Positions 1-8,886 are shown, counted from the stretch's first letter. The stretch: DNA of 64,000 bases from Thermococcus sp. JdF3 (GCF_012027495.1 NZ_SNUK01000005.1:1-64000); one strand, 5' to 3'. Translations and numbers: made by a program. The notes: generated from the sequence alone by a model not told the origin.

Positions 1-541
1 TCTCCTTGAACTCCGCTATCCCCGTCGGGTCGAGGCCGGTCATGGGTTCATCGAGGATAAGAAGCTCAGGGTCGTTGATGAGCGCCTGGGCGAGGAGCAG
101 ACGCTGACGCATACCCTTCGAGAACTTGCCGACCTTCCGGTTCCTTGCTTCCTTCAAACCAACAAGTTCGAGGAGTTCATTGATGCGCTTCCCCTTCTCG
201 GTTTTTGGTATTTTGAAAGCGTCGGCGATGATGTCCAGCGTCTGCTCGGGAGTCAGAAAATCCCAGAGCGTGGCGTGCTCCGGCATATAGCCTACGCGTT
301 TCTTGGCCTCAACGAGCTGGTTCTCGTCAAACCTTCCGTCCCTGAAGACCTCCTCGCCGAAAAGTTCTATGCGTCCTTCCTGAGGAAAGATTAGACCGAG
401 GGTGCTGAGGATTGTCGTACTCTTCCCGGCACCGTTTGGGCCGAGGAAGCCGTAAACTTGACCCGGCTTCACCTCAAGGTTAAGCCCATCGAGGGCGCGA
501 ACGTCCTTATAAACCTTAACTAGATTCTCAATCCTCATCAT
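1..541 (-). CDS. ABC transporter ATP-binding protein (partial, C-terminus outside window)
   Basis: Nucleotide-binding subunit of an ABC-2 type exporter. The visible N-terminal 180 residues contain Walker A (GPNGAGKST), the signature SKGMRQR and Walker B followed by the D-loop (LLILDEPMTGLDP). The start at 541 is chosen because GAGGTGA lies five bases upstream; an in-frame ATG at 547 is possible. The stop of the upstream permease gene overlaps this start region, so the two are translationally coupled. It is the last gene of a minus-strand run with three ABC-2 permeases (547-4254) and very probably energises them. The substrate cannot be read from the sequence. Confidence 0.93.
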   Translation of the reverse strand, partial: MMRIENLVKVYKDVRALDGLNLEVKPGQVYGFLGPNGAGKSTTILSTLGLIFPQEGRIELFGEEVFRDGRFDENQLVEAKKRVGYMPEHATLWDFLTPEQTLDIIADAFKIPKTEKGKRINELLELVGLKEARNRKVGKFSKGMRQRLLLAQALINDPELLILDEPMTGLDPTGIAEFKE

Positions 542-546
542 CGCCA

Positions 547-1467
547 TCACCTCAAATCCATCTTTCTGAACCTGAAGATGGCCAGTCCGAGGTAAACAGG
601 AATAAGCCCGGCTATGATGCCCGCCTGGGCCCGGTTGTCGGCTATGGCCCGCTTAACCCCAAGATATTCAACGGTATAGGTGCCGTCGTCGTTGAAGGTG
701 GTTCTCTCAATTCCTTTGAGAATGTCGAGCATGAGCACCTGGGGGACGTAAAAGAGGTATCTGAGGTGGTACTCCCTGTAAAGCTCGTCCAGGCGCTCGC
801 GATAGGCCTTTTTCTCCTCCGGCGAAAGCTTGCTGAAGTCCCCCCATTTCTGAATTCCGAACTCCTCCTGGGCCTTGTCCTCGGCGAAGCCGTCCACGAT
901 CTGGGGCATGACGAGGCCGGTAACGAAGAACAGAACCAGAGCCAGCCCCAGGGCGGTGTTGGTGGAGCGCACGAACGTGGAAATCAGGAGACCAAGGGCC
1001 AGGAGCTGAAGCATCGCGAGGAGAACAAGACCGTTCGATAGGGTTATGTCCGCCAGCAGGGAAGAGCTCAGTGCGAGCCCGTAGTACTTCGTTATCGCGA
1101 AGGACAGGAGGGTGGCGAAGATTATCGCCACGACTATGCTGAGCGCCTGGCCGAGGAACTTGCCGAGCAGGTATGAGATCCTGCCAATGGGCTTGCTGAG
1201 GGCAACCCGGACCGTTCCGTTCTCAAGATCCGAGTTCAAAGCGGTGGCGCCGGCCATGAGGGCATAGACACCGATGAAGAGGAACGCACTGACGACGACG
1301 TAGCCTATGACGCTCGTGACGAGCACCTCTTCCGGATTTGTGGCCCCTTCGAGGTTGTCCTTGACCTCTCTAAAGGCCATGGCGTAGATCAGCAAAATCA
1401 AAACCAGTATCAGCCAGAACTTCCTCGTCCGCAGGCTCTTCTTCAGCTCCAGCTCAAATCCCCACAT
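547..1467 (-). CDS. ABC-2 type transporter permease
   Basis: 306-residue membrane protein with about six hydrophobic segments. An N-terminal anchor follows a basic stretch (residues 8-17), then a long extracytoplasmic loop and four to five further helices. After the second segment comes the motif NGTVRVALSKPIGR, the cytoplasmic LSKP element shared by archaeal ABC-2 permeases. A charged region around residues 195-235 interrupts the hydrophobic part. The start has GGTGATAGC directly upstream. It lies four bases downstream of the stop of the neighbouring permease and runs into the ATPase gene, so permease, permease and ATPase form one operon. Confidence 0.9.
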   Translation of the reverse strand: MWGFELELKKSLRTRKFWLILVLILLIYAMAFREVKDNLEGATNPEEVLVTSVIGYVVVSAFLFIGVYALMAGATALNSDLENGTVRVALSKPIGRISYLLGKFLGQALSIVVAIIFATLLSFAITKYYGLALSSSLLADITLSNGLVLLAMLQLLALGLLISTFVRSTNTALGLALVLFFVTGLVMPQIVDGFAEDKAQEEFGIQKWGDFSKLSPEEKKAYRERLDELYREYHLRYLFYVPQVLMLDILKGIERTTFNDDGTYTVEYLGVKRAIADNRAQAGIIAGLIPVYLGLAIFRFRKMDLR

Positions 1468-1471
1468 GCTA

Positions 1472-3022
1472 TCACCTCAGATCTGCTTTTCTGAACTTCA
1501 CCCAGGAGACGGTGAGGTAGGCGAGAGTTGGAAGGATAAGCATGGCCATATTGGCCTTGTAATCCAGAACCTCACTGACCGGCCCCGGCGGAAGGCTACG
1601 CTTTGGGGAGACGGCCATATTAAGGACCATGTACTGCGCGGAAGGGCTTGGAACAAGCAGGGCGTTCCTTGAGAGCACTTCGATGGGGCTGCCGTTCCCG
1701 GCCCCCGCCAGAGAGGCCGTGATGACAAGGAGGGGAGCAACAAAGCCCACGAGGAACGCCAGGAGAACGGAAAAAATGAGGGCTTTTCTGCCCCTCATGA
1801 AAGCTGACAGCAGATAACCGAGCGCCAAATACTGAAGGAGCGAGAGGAAAAGCAGAGAACCAAAGACCAGGCCGAGTTCGAGGGTTTTACTTGACGGGGC
1901 GCCAAGATGAAGGGCGTAGGCTATAACCAAGGCAACGTAAAGAGCCACACCAAGGGATACTGCGAGGGCATCGCTCAGGAGCGTTCCAAGGAAGAAGTCC
2001 TTTCTCCTCAGGGGCTTGCTTAGAAGAACCCTTACGGTGCCGTTATCAATGGTCGAGCTTATCGAAAGCGCCCCCAGCGGGAGAACCACAAGGGGTAGGA
2101 GGGAGCCGTTCAGAGTTGAAATTAGGGCGTTGAGAAGGCCCGGACTACCGTAGTTCAGGTAGTACTTATCGAGAGTCCCTTTGCTCAGGAGTGCCATCAA
2201 AGCCGTGAAGGCAACAAAGGCCATGAAGCGCCTGCTCTGAAGGCTTAACCCGAGGAAAACACCGTAAAGCCCGCTGGGAGAGAAGGAAACTCCCGGAACC
2301 GACAATGGCCCGGGGCTTCTAAGCTCTCTCCTCCGGAACAGCTCCATTCCGGCGAGCGATAGAGCAATGGAGAGGGCGAAAAGCTCGGCAATCACTCTGT
2401 AGGATACGGAGACGCCCCCTCCAATGGAAACGGCCCTCTCAAGGTAAGCGGTTGGAACGAAAGAGTAGTCAGATTTTCCGAGGAGTAGGAGCATGACAAA
2501 GGCCCCCAGCCCGAGGAAGACTCCGGAATCGCGGGAGGTCGAGAAGGGAAGGAGGAAAAGGACGATTCCAACAACGCCGACCAGCGAGAGCGAAAGGGCG
2601 AGCGAGCCGACGAGGTAATCCCTAACCGCGAAGCCGTGAGCCAGCATTGCGAGCGCTCCAGAGAGTGCAATTCCAAGGGTGGAGATTAGAACGAGCTTCA
2701 ACCCCTCCGAGATCCAGCCGAGAAAGTAGCGCCTCCTCGTGAGGGGTTTCGATAACATTAGCACAACGTTGCCCCGCTCGAAATCCGAACCGAAGCGCGA
2801 GAGAAGTAAGATCAGCAGGAGGGGCATGAAGAGGAACTTGAGAAAGTTGGGGAGCCACTTGGTGAGCAGATCGGCGGTGACAAGGCGGGCAAGCTCCTCT
2901 GTCGGAATATTCGGGTAGTGGGCGGTAAATCTGGAAACGTCTATCTCGACAGCTATGATGGACACGATGGCGGCTAAGGCAGCGAAAAGGTGCTGGAGCC
3001 TGGAAAGACCGTGGCCACTCAT
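1472..3022 (-). CDS. ABC-2 type transporter permease, large
   Basis: About 516 residues. Starting at 3022 gives an ATGA overlap with the upstream permease stop; the open frame extends further upstream but only as antisense to that gene. It contains two copies of the ABC-2 half: a first half with GNVVLMLSKPLTRR and a second with NGTVRVLLSKPLRRKD, each followed by several hydrophobic helices. It therefore looks like an internal fusion of two permease units. Residues near the N-terminus (AVEIDVSRFTAHY) recur in a remnant at 4518-4613. Substrate unknown; it works with the ATPase at 1-541. Confidence 0.88.
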   Translation of the reverse strand: MSGHGLSRLQHLFAALAAIVSIIAVEIDVSRFTAHYPNIPTEELARLVTADLLTKWLPNFLKFLFMPLLLILLLSRFGSDFERGNVVLMLSKPLTRRRYFLGWISEGLKLVLISTLGIALSGALAMLAHGFAVRDYLVGSLALSLSLVGVVGIVLFLLPFSTSRDSGVFLGLGAFVMLLLLGKSDYSFVPTAYLERAVSIGGGVSVSYRVIAELFALSIALSLAGMELFRRRELRSPGPLSVPGVSFSPSGLYGVFLGLSLQSRRFMAFVAFTALMALLSKGTLDKYYLNYGSPGLLNALISTLNGSLLPLVVLPLGALSISSTIDNGTVRVLLSKPLRRKDFFLGTLLSDALAVSLGVALYVALVIAYALHLGAPSSKTLELGLVFGSLLFLSLLQYLALGYLLSAFMRGRKALIFSVLLAFLVGFVAPLLVITASLAGAGNGSPIEVLSRNALLVPSPSAQYMVLNMAVSPKRSLPPGPVSEVLDYKANMAMLILPTLAYLTVSWVKFRKADLR

Positions 3023-4254
3023 CGTGAATACCACCCCGAAAAGTCCATCTTGGAAAGCCTGAGCCTCGCCAGAAGAAGAACCGGGGCAGAGAGCAGAACA
3101 AAAACCGCCGTGAGAGCAAAAGAGGCCTCCCCGATCGCAGGGGCAAGGAGAAGTGCGAGAACCGGCAGAAAAATCATGGCCCCTTTCCGCGTGAAGAGGG
3201 CCAGCAGGAACACCAGCGCGGAGAGGAAGAAGGCCACCGAAAAGGAGTAACCCACGAAGGGGACGAGGAACAGGGAGAGCGAAACGGCTATGAGAAATCT
3301 CAGAATGACATAGTCCCTTCCCACGGGTTTGCTGAGAACTAACGTGGGGTTTTCGGATAGTATATCGATTGCCGTGAGGGGGAGAAGAAAGAGGAGAAAG
3401 AATCCCCTGAGTGGAGGGTCGAGGGGGAGGACTGCTAGGGCAAGCAGAGCGGGAAAAGTCCGCATCGCCCAGAGGTTGGCAAGCTCCTTTCTGAGCCACC
3501 ACGGCAAAAACCCGAGATAAAGTGAAGGGGGAGAAGGTCTCAAAATAGCGCCTGGTTCAAGGCGAATGAACAGGGCCAGAGAGACCAAAGTTAAAACCGT
3601 GAAAAACGAGAGCACCAGTGCCACCCTCAACAGAGCGTCGCCGATGGCACCGATAGAGACGTCCCTGGCGAAGAGCTCGAGCTGTGCACCGGGTGAGAAG
3701 AAGGCGTAGCTCGCGTAACGCCTCTCAATCTGCGAGACGAGGGCTGAGTACTCGGTTCGTTTTGCACCATAATCCTCCAGGCTGTGGACTCCAAGAACCT
3801 GCTGAGCGGTGTCCTGAGCCTTCAGCTGGATAAAGCCAGGGGGGACAAAGGTGAGCAGGAGGAACATTAGGACACCAACTACGGCCGTTTTCCTCGGATC
3901 CCTCGTGAGCAGGGCCGTAATGTAGCCCATTGGAAGAAAGGGGAGGGCAAAGAGAGCGTAGAGGGCGGAGACCTCCTCCAAAAAGGTAAAGGGTAGCACG
4001 AGGAGAGTAGCCAAGACAAGGTGGGAGAGAAAGAAGTCAAGGTAGATGGAACTCCTCTTCAGGGGTTTTGATAGGAGCAGTTCGAGGTTGTTGGAGATGC
4101 TCCTGGGGAAAAGGGCGGAGAACAGAAAGCCGATGAGAAAGTAGGGGACAACAGGAAGAACATCTCCAAGGAAAGGACTAAGGACTAAAGCCGTGAGGAA
4201 GACGAGCGCGGGTTTCCCTTTGAGCCGGTTCATTTCCAACTTGAAGGTGAACAT
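3019..4254 (-). CDS. ABC-2 type transporter permease
   Basis: 411 residues from the ATG at 4254. The frame is open to 4305 but the extra residues are not convincing. It is very hydrophobic with about ten to twelve membrane segments and carries two LSKP-type cytoplasmic motifs (LLLSKPLKRSS near residue 60 and LVLSKPVGRD near residue 300), again suggesting two fused permease halves. The stop overlaps the next gene by ATGA. An A/T-rich element on the minus strand near 4280-4292 could be its own promoter, separating it from the Cys-rich peptide gene upstream. Confidence 0.87.
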   Translation of the reverse strand: MFTFKLEMNRLKGKPALVFLTALVLSPFLGDVLPVVPYFLIGFLFSALFPRSISNNLELLLSKPLKRSSIYLDFFLSHLVLATLLVLPFTFLEEVSALYALFALPFLPMGYITALLTRDPRKTAVVGVLMFLLLTFVPPGFIQLKAQDTAQQVLGVHSLEDYGAKRTEYSALVSQIERRYASYAFFSPGAQLELFARDVSIGAIGDALLRVALVLSFFTVLTLVSLALFIRLEPGAILRPSPPSLYLGFLPWWLRKELANLWAMRTFPALLALAVLPLDPPLRGFFLLFLLPLTAIDILSENPTLVLSKPVGRDYVILRFLIAVSLSLFLVPFVGYSFSVAFFLSALVFLLALFTRKGAMIFLPVLALLLAPAIGEASFALTAVFVLLSAPVLLLARLRLSKMDFSGWYSR

Positions 4255-4305
4255 AGTTATCCCCAGGTGAATGTGGTGAAAAAATTTAAAAAAGTAATGT
4301 ACCAA

Positions 4306-4485
4306 CTAAAACGGATCCAAGTCACACAGATCCAGTTCTCCGCAGGTATCGATTAAGATGCAACCTCCGCCGTCATATCCACAGTCGTCCCAGAGCCTGC
4401 AGCCTCCATTGTCTTCTATGCACGAATCGCTAAGCCAGCATTCAGGTTGAACATCGTAGGATCCTTTGTTCAGCCGTCGAAACAT
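4306..4485 (-). CDS. Small cysteine-rich repeat protein, candidate peptide precursor
   Basis: 59 residues from the ATG at 4485; an ATG at 4494 is also in frame but has no room for a ribosome binding site. Seven cysteines lie in the C-terminal 45 residues. Two consecutive units share the pattern xGGCxLxDxCG (DNGGCRLWDDCG and DGGGCILIDTCG), and the whole tail is acidic. There is no signal peptide or membrane segment. I do not recognise the family. It sits on the same strand between an OppB/OppC permease pair and three ABC-2 permeases, so a secreted or modified peptide, or a small metal-binding protein, are the obvious ideas. Function is not established. Confidence 0.6.
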   Translation of the reverse strand: MFRRLNKGSYDVQPECWLSDSCIEDNGGCRLWDDCGYDGGGCILIDTCGELDLCDLDPF

Positions 4486-4517
4486 TGCCGACATCCCCTT
4501 CCCCGGTCATCCATTGT

Positions 4518-4613
4518 TCAACTGGAATACTGGTAGTGGGCGGTAAATCTGGAGACGTCTATCTCGACTGCCAAGGCTGGGAAGAGGGAGATTATGGCGA
4601 GCTTAACCTTCAT
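4518..4613 (-). pseudogene. Remnant of a duplicated ABC-2 permease N-terminus
   Basis: A 31-codon frame on the minus strand contains AVEIDVSRFTAHY, the same 13 residues found near the N-terminus of the large permease at 1472-3022, and then runs into a TGA. At DNA level about 40 bases around 4535-4572 are almost identical to about 2914-2953. The simplest reading is that a paralogous permease gene once stood here and all but its start was deleted. The alternative is a short expressed membrane peptide. Confidence 0.55.
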
Positions 4614-4638
4614 TTTGGTAACCCCCGCTAAAGAGCAA

Positions 4639-5820
4639 TCATAGTTGAACTCCAGAAGTTTCAACGTACTCAAATAGATTCGAAACCGCAACTGCTAAGA
4701 AAGCAATAACCGCCACTGGAGCCATCACCCACCACCAGTAACGCCCCATCAACGCACCTTGCTTGAGGGCCTCTGCGATATAGGATCCCCAATTATTACC
4801 TGGAATTATGTTGAACAATCCCAGTACCGAGATAAAAGCCATAACCCTTGGGAAGAGCATGGTGACATAGGGAACTGTGTAACTAAGCACAATAGGGAGG
4901 ATATGCCTGAATATCACATAAATGTCCGAAGCGCCTATGCTTTTACTAGCTGCTATGTATTCCTTTACCTTTTCATTTTCCACTATGCCCCGTATAGAGT
5001 TGGAGTACTGGCTGAAAAAGAACATAGATACAATAATCCCGGTGAGCCAGTCCGGGACCACAAGTTTTGTGTACGCACCAACACGGGAAACGGCATAGAT
5101 TATGACCAGTACAAGGGGAATTGCTGGAATTGAGTTAAAAGCATCCACTATAACCGTCACCGCATCACCCAAAACGTTCCTGTGATAGCCGGAGATTACA
5201 CCAAATGGTAGCCCAATGAGAATCACGAACGACACAGTAAAGACCGTTAGTACAAGAGTACCCCACGTGGACTTTACAAAACCAACCCAAAGATCCCTGC
5301 CGTATCCATCAGTGCCGAGCAGACCGTACGCGTTGCCGAATAGTATGGCCCTCCCCACCTCCATCCGAAAAATGTAATCCCCCTTTAGAAAAGTCCCGTT
5401 TTCAGAAAGAAAGAGGAGCTGGGTTGGTTGGTAAAGGATAAGTGCCGTCTCGTCGAGTCCCAGCTCTCTGGCAAAGGCCCTGACCTCAGCAGCCAAGGTT
5501 GTGTTGGAATTAACACTTCCATTTCCCGAGAGTCTGATTGAGCGACCATCGGGACGGGTTATAACAAGCGTAGCTTTTGAAAGCACCAAGTTAGTGGGTA
5601 GTGCTTCCACAGACACCACAAATTCTCCCTGCCCACCTAATCTGAGCGCCCCCATATCTGCACTCGGATGCCAAACAGGAAGGGCGTTTTTTGGGTAATC
5701 CTTCCAGTAGAGCCGGTCGTCCCAATGCTCCATATCTGATGAAGAGACTGAGCAATGTGCACCCACTAAGAACGCAATAAAGACCGCAATCATAAGAACT
5801 CCCCTTCTGTTTGCCCTCAT
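4639..5820 (-). CDS. OppC/DppC-type ABC transporter permease
   Basis: 393-residue binding-protein-dependent permease of the dipeptide/oligopeptide/nickel class. An N-terminal membrane anchor (residues 10-24) is followed by a large extracytoplasmic domain to about residue 180, then five helices. The conserved EAA-type loop is around ASKSIGASDIYVIFRHILP. The GTDGYGRD segment before the second helix is typical of DppC. The start has GGGGTAAGAT upstream and lies three bases from the stop of the OppB-like gene, so the two are co-translated. No ATPase of the OppD/F type and no solute-binding lipoprotein is nearby, so the partners must be encoded elsewhere or the system is incomplete. Confidence 0.85.
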   Translation of the reverse strand: MRANRRGVLMIAVFIAFLVGAHCSVSSSDMEHWDDRLYWKDYPKNALPVWHPSADMGALRLGGQGEFVVSVEALPTNLVLSKATLVITRPDGRSIRLSGNGSVNSNTTLAAEVRAFARELGLDETALILYQPTQLLFLSENGTFLKGDYIFRMEVGRAILFGNAYGLLGTDGYGRDLWVGFVKSTWGTLVLTVFTVSFVILIGLPFGVISGYHRNVLGDAVTVIVDAFNSIPAIPLVLVIIYAVSRVGAYTKLVVPDWLTGIIVSMFFFSQYSNSIRGIVENEKVKEYIAASKSIGASDIYVIFRHILPIVLSYTVPYVTMLFPRVMAFISVLGLFNIIPGNNWGSYIAEALKQGALMGRYWWWVMAPVAVIAFLAVAVSNLFEYVETSGVQL

Positions 5821-5823
5821 ATC

Positions 5824-6840
5824 TTACCCCACCCTCGGGTCAAGTTTAGGTTTAATGAACTCGATAGATACCGAAATGATGAGGTTCAGCACTATAAACA
5901 CCAGAAGAGGAAAGGCAAAGAGACTTGGAATAAAATAGAAAGTTTCAGCCATGGCGCCCGAAAAGCTCGAAGCTATCATCTGACCCAGTCCCCCTAATCG
6001 GAAGAGGTAATCAACAACAATGACCATACCCTCAACCTCAATTAAGTGGGAAAACCATACGGAGAGGGCGGGTACCGAGATTGCTTTAAAGACAGACAAC
6101 AAAATCCGGTTTTCAGGAAGTCCCACAGCCCGTTTGTAGCTGACGTAGGGACTGAGGATTTCCCGCCTTAGCAACATATAGAACTCCACAGCAAGACGCC
6201 AAAAAGACATAAGGACAACTGTAAGGACTGGAAGTATCATGGCCTTTAGAACAGTCAAAATTCCCGCACCGGGGCCGGGAGAGATAAGAATATCATCGGG
6301 AAGTGCTGAGTATATGACAAGAAGTATGAAAACAACCCCCAACCACCAAACAGAGATACCCGAAATTACCCTGGAGAAGATACTCAAAATGCCTGCTACC
6401 CTCTGGCTTCTCAATGCCCAAAAAGCAACCACCACCGAGAGAAGGACTAAAACAATCTCCGAGACAAGAAGAAAAATGAACGTACGCAGAAAGGCTTCCC
6501 TCCTTGATATAGCAAAATGTCTATGTTCAATTTTTCTCCACATTTCATCTTTTGGAGGAGCCAACGAGGATATCAGTGCATCGAATCCCACGACAACCGT
6601 CGGGGTTACAAGTTCGGGGTGCTTTTTGGGCGCTATATACTTCAAGTAGTAATCACCCGGCTCCATGCCTAGCCGGGTGGCGTTTTCATAGAGTTCAAGG
6701 TAATCGGGATAATCAAGAAGCTCGTTCCTTGCCTGCTGTTCAAGTCCCGCTTTAACACCGGTTCCCACTAGAAAAGCGACTAGCACAAGCACCAATGTAA
6801 ATCTCACCGCAACCCTGAACAGCCCCAACGAGTTGTGCAA
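5824..6840 (-). CDS. OppB/DppB-type ABC transporter permease
   Basis: About 338 residues. The N-terminal helix (LVLVLVAFLVG) is followed by a roughly 100-residue external domain, then five membrane segments with the EAA-like loop YKRAVGLPENRILLSVFKAI. I place the start at the TTG at 6840 because GGAGG lies eight bases upstream and the stop of a 40-codon frame falls just before it. In-frame ATG (6855) and GTG (6861) codons are alternatives with poorer spacing. It pairs with the OppC-like gene downstream. Substrate unknown. Confidence 0.82.
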   Translation of the reverse strand: MHNSLGLFRVAVRFTLVLVLVAFLVGTGVKAGLEQQARNELLDYPDYLELYENATRLGMEPGDYYLKYIAPKKHPELVTPTVVVGFDALISSLAPPKDEMWRKIEHRHFAISRREAFLRTFIFLLVSEIVLVLLSVVVAFWALRSQRVAGILSIFSRVISGISVWWLGVVFILLVIYSALPDDILISPGPGAGILTVLKAMILPVLTVVLMSFWRLAVEFYMLLRREILSPYVSYKRAVGLPENRILLSVFKAISVPALSVWFSHLIEVEGMVIVVDYLFRLGGLGQMIASSFSGAMAETFYFIPSLFAFPLLVFIVLNLIISVSIEFIKPKLDPRVG

Positions 6841-6841
6841 T

Positions 6842-6964
6842 TCACACTCCTCCATCTCCACCGAATTCCAGTGTTGGGAGCGTGGTAAGTCCAGCCATCA
6901 CCACAGCAGTAAACGCGCGCAAAATCGTACAACTCAGCTTCAGAGCAGTGCCGTTAATGCCCAT
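6842..6964 (-). CDS. Short hydrophobic peptide ORF upstream of oppB-like gene
   Basis: A 40-codon frame begins with ATG at 6964 after GGTGGTGTG and ends one base before the proposed TTG start of the OppB-like permease. The product has a mildly basic start, a hydrophobic middle (residues 12-31) and a Gly-rich end. This could be a short leader or signal-like peptide, the stump of a lost solute-binding protein, or chance. The ribosome binding site and tight spacing to the next gene favour translation, but nothing else supports it. Confidence 0.35.
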   Translation of the reverse strand: MGINGTALKLSCTILRAFTAVVMAGLTTLPTLEFGGDGGV

Positions 6965-7057
6965 CACACCACCGAACATTGAGTACCATTGTAGTTCATA
7001 AAATTTTCGATAGAATCAAATAAAACCGGGTTATGAACTGAACACCGATGATTAAAT

Positions 7058-8035
7058 CTAACCGCCAAACAGAATCATGAACACGTCCTCCAGGGACAGG
7101 TTCTCAACCCTCACGCTCAGCACTTTGCCTGAGGGGAACCTGGAGAGGAACTCATTGACCTCAGTGGACTTGAGGTAGGCAGTGACGTGGGTGAAATTAC
7201 CCTTCCTGATGCACCTGACGAGGTAGCCTCCAGGGCACGGAGCGGAGCCCTCAACCACGAGGAGAACCTTCCTGTCAAAGTCCACCTCGAGCTTCCTGCT
7301 TATCTCCTCGGGCTTTCCTTCCAGGATAGGCCTCTTGTTGAAGAGCAGAACCCTGTCGCTCAGCTTCTCCGCCTCCGAAAGGTCGTGGGTGGTGAGGATA
7401 ACCGTTGTCCCAAAGTCACGGACGAGGGCCATTATTGCGTCATGTATCTCGCTCTTGGTTATCACGTCGAGGAAAACCGTCGGCTCGTCGAGTATCAGGT
7501 ACTTGGGCCTCACCACCAGGGCGGAGGCTATGTAAACCTTCTGCTTCATTCCGGCCGAGAGCTTCTGGTACCACTCGTCCCTCTTCTCCCACAGGTTCAG
7601 TAGCTTGAGCGCGTACTCTATGCGCTCCCCTATCTCACCCTCGGGGACCTTCCACAGCCTCGCGATGAACTGGAGGTTTCGTTGAACGCTCAGACGCCAC
7701 TGGAATATGCCCCACATGTCCCTCTCGCCGGTGAAAACCGTGAACATCTCACCAGCAACTTTGCCGTGCTCCCTAAAGCTGTCGTGGCCGTCGATGAGCA
7801 GTTTTCCGGAACTCGGCTCGAGGAGGCCGTTGGCGATTTTGCAGAGGGTTGTCTTTCCCGCGCCGTTGGGGCCGAGGAGGCCGAATATCTCCCCCTCCCT
7901 CACCCGGAAGCTCAGGTCTATGAGGGCTGGAATCTCTTCCCTGGGCTTTCCGAGAAAATCGCGGAGGCTACCCAGATCGAAGAAGCCCCTGAAAGGGGGA
8001 GGATAGTACTTGGTGAGATGCTCGGCTTCTATCAT
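7058..8035 (-). CDS. ABC transporter ATP-binding protein (exporter type)
   Basis: 325 residues. Walker A GPNGAGKTT lies near residue 58, a signature-like KLSAGMKQKVYIA near 160, Walker B YLILDEPTVFLD near 180 and the switch histidine in TTHDLSEAE. The C-terminal 90 residues form the accessory domain usual for ABC-2/drug-export ATPases. The start at 8035 has GAGGTGG upstream. The permease stop lies ten bases before it. Together they make a simple two-gene exporter of the CcmA/DrrA type. Confidence 0.93.
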   Translation of the reverse strand: MIEAEHLTKYYPPPFRGFFDLGSLRDFLGKPREEIPALIDLSFRVREGEIFGLLGPNGAGKTTLCKIANGLLEPSSGKLLIDGHDSFREHGKVAGEMFTVFTGERDMWGIFQWRLSVQRNLQFIARLWKVPEGEIGERIEYALKLLNLWEKRDEWYQKLSAGMKQKVYIASALVVRPKYLILDEPTVFLDVITKSEIHDAIMALVRDFGTTVILTTHDLSEAEKLSDRVLLFNKRPILEGKPEEISRKLEVDFDRKVLLVVEGSAPCPGGYLVRCIRKGNFTHVTAYLKSTEVNEFLSRFPSGKVLSVRVENLSLEDVFMILFGG

Positions 8036-8044
8036 CTGACCACC

Positions 8045-8842
8045 TCACACGTGCCCGAGGGTGCCCAGCTGCATCGCCTTCCCAACGCCCCACCGAAAGG
8101 TCGCGATTCCGATGAGGAGCATGATAGTAGTGGTCAGGGCAAGATTCACGAAGCTGGGCCAGATCTGGGACACTGAATAGCCCCCGCCCATCGTCAGCCT
8201 GGCCATCTCAAGAATGTACCTCTCGGGGTGTATCCTGGAAATGGGCTGGAGCCACCAGGGGAGGGCCTCAGGAGGGAAGTAGAGACCGCTCACGAGCTGG
8301 GAGGTAAGGTTGAGGAACCAGTTTATCGGGTCCTGCCTGGCCTTGGTCGCCGCCCGAAAGCCTGCTGAAAAAAGTTCAAGGGCGAAGGTGAGGGTGAAGC
8401 CCGCGAGGATAACGAGCAGGGCACCGAGGTTGATGTGTATGACCAGGCCGTAGAAGAGAACGAAGATCACGGTTATCAGGCCCATTATCATGAGGCTCCA
8501 GACGACGTTCCAGGCGTTTATTCCCACGAAGATCGCCACCATTCCGGCGGGAGAGGCGTAGAGCATCGGGAAGCTCCGCCCAATCAGGAGCTTGGAAAGG
8601 CTGCCCCGCGGAAGGAATATTATGTTGTGCACGATGAAGCCTATCAGAAAGAACTGGAGGAAAGAGTCGGTTCCGTACTGCTCGATGTTGGCGTCTATCG
8701 TCACCAGGCTGGCGAATATCCCCATCACCGCAACCTGGATTAGAAGGCCTATCAGATAGCTGACCACGTCCCAGCGGTAGCTGAAAAAGACCTCCCTCTG
8801 AATGTTGAAGAACTCGCGGACTATTCTAAGGCCGTCCTTCAT
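8045..8842 (-). CDS. ABC-2 type transporter permease
   Basis: 265 residues with six predicted membrane segments and the ABC-2 region around NLTSQLVSGLYFPPEALPWW, including the conserved PPEALP segment before the last helices. I choose the ATG at 8842 with GGTGGGA upstream; a GTG two codons earlier is in frame. It forms an operon with the ATPase at 7058-8035. Family knowledge suggests export of a drug, lipid or polysaccharide; the sequence does not say which. Confidence 0.9.
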   Translation of the reverse strand: MKDGLRIVREFFNIQREVFFSYRWDVVSYLIGLLIQVAVMGIFASLVTIDANIEQYGTDSFLQFFLIGFIVHNIIFLPRGSLSKLLIGRSFPMLYASPAGMVAIFVGINAWNVVWSLMIMGLITVIFVLFYGLVIHINLGALLVILAGFTLTFALELFSAGFRAATKARQDPINWFLNLTSQLVSGLYFPPEALPWWLQPISRIHPERYILEMARLTMGGGYSVSQIWPSFVNLALTTTIMLLIGIATFRWGVGKAMQLGTLGHV

Positions 8843-8886
8843 TCCCACCGAAAAAAGTTAGAAGGGAGGTTTAAAAGAATATCGGC

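Noticed and set aside
1472-3502. 676-residue frame as the full permease gene
   Set aside because: The first 160 codons lie antisense-parallel in another frame over the upstream permease gene, are rich in Ser/Pro/Arg without hydrophobic pattern, and lack a ribosome binding site. The ATG at 3022 with ATGA overlap is much better.
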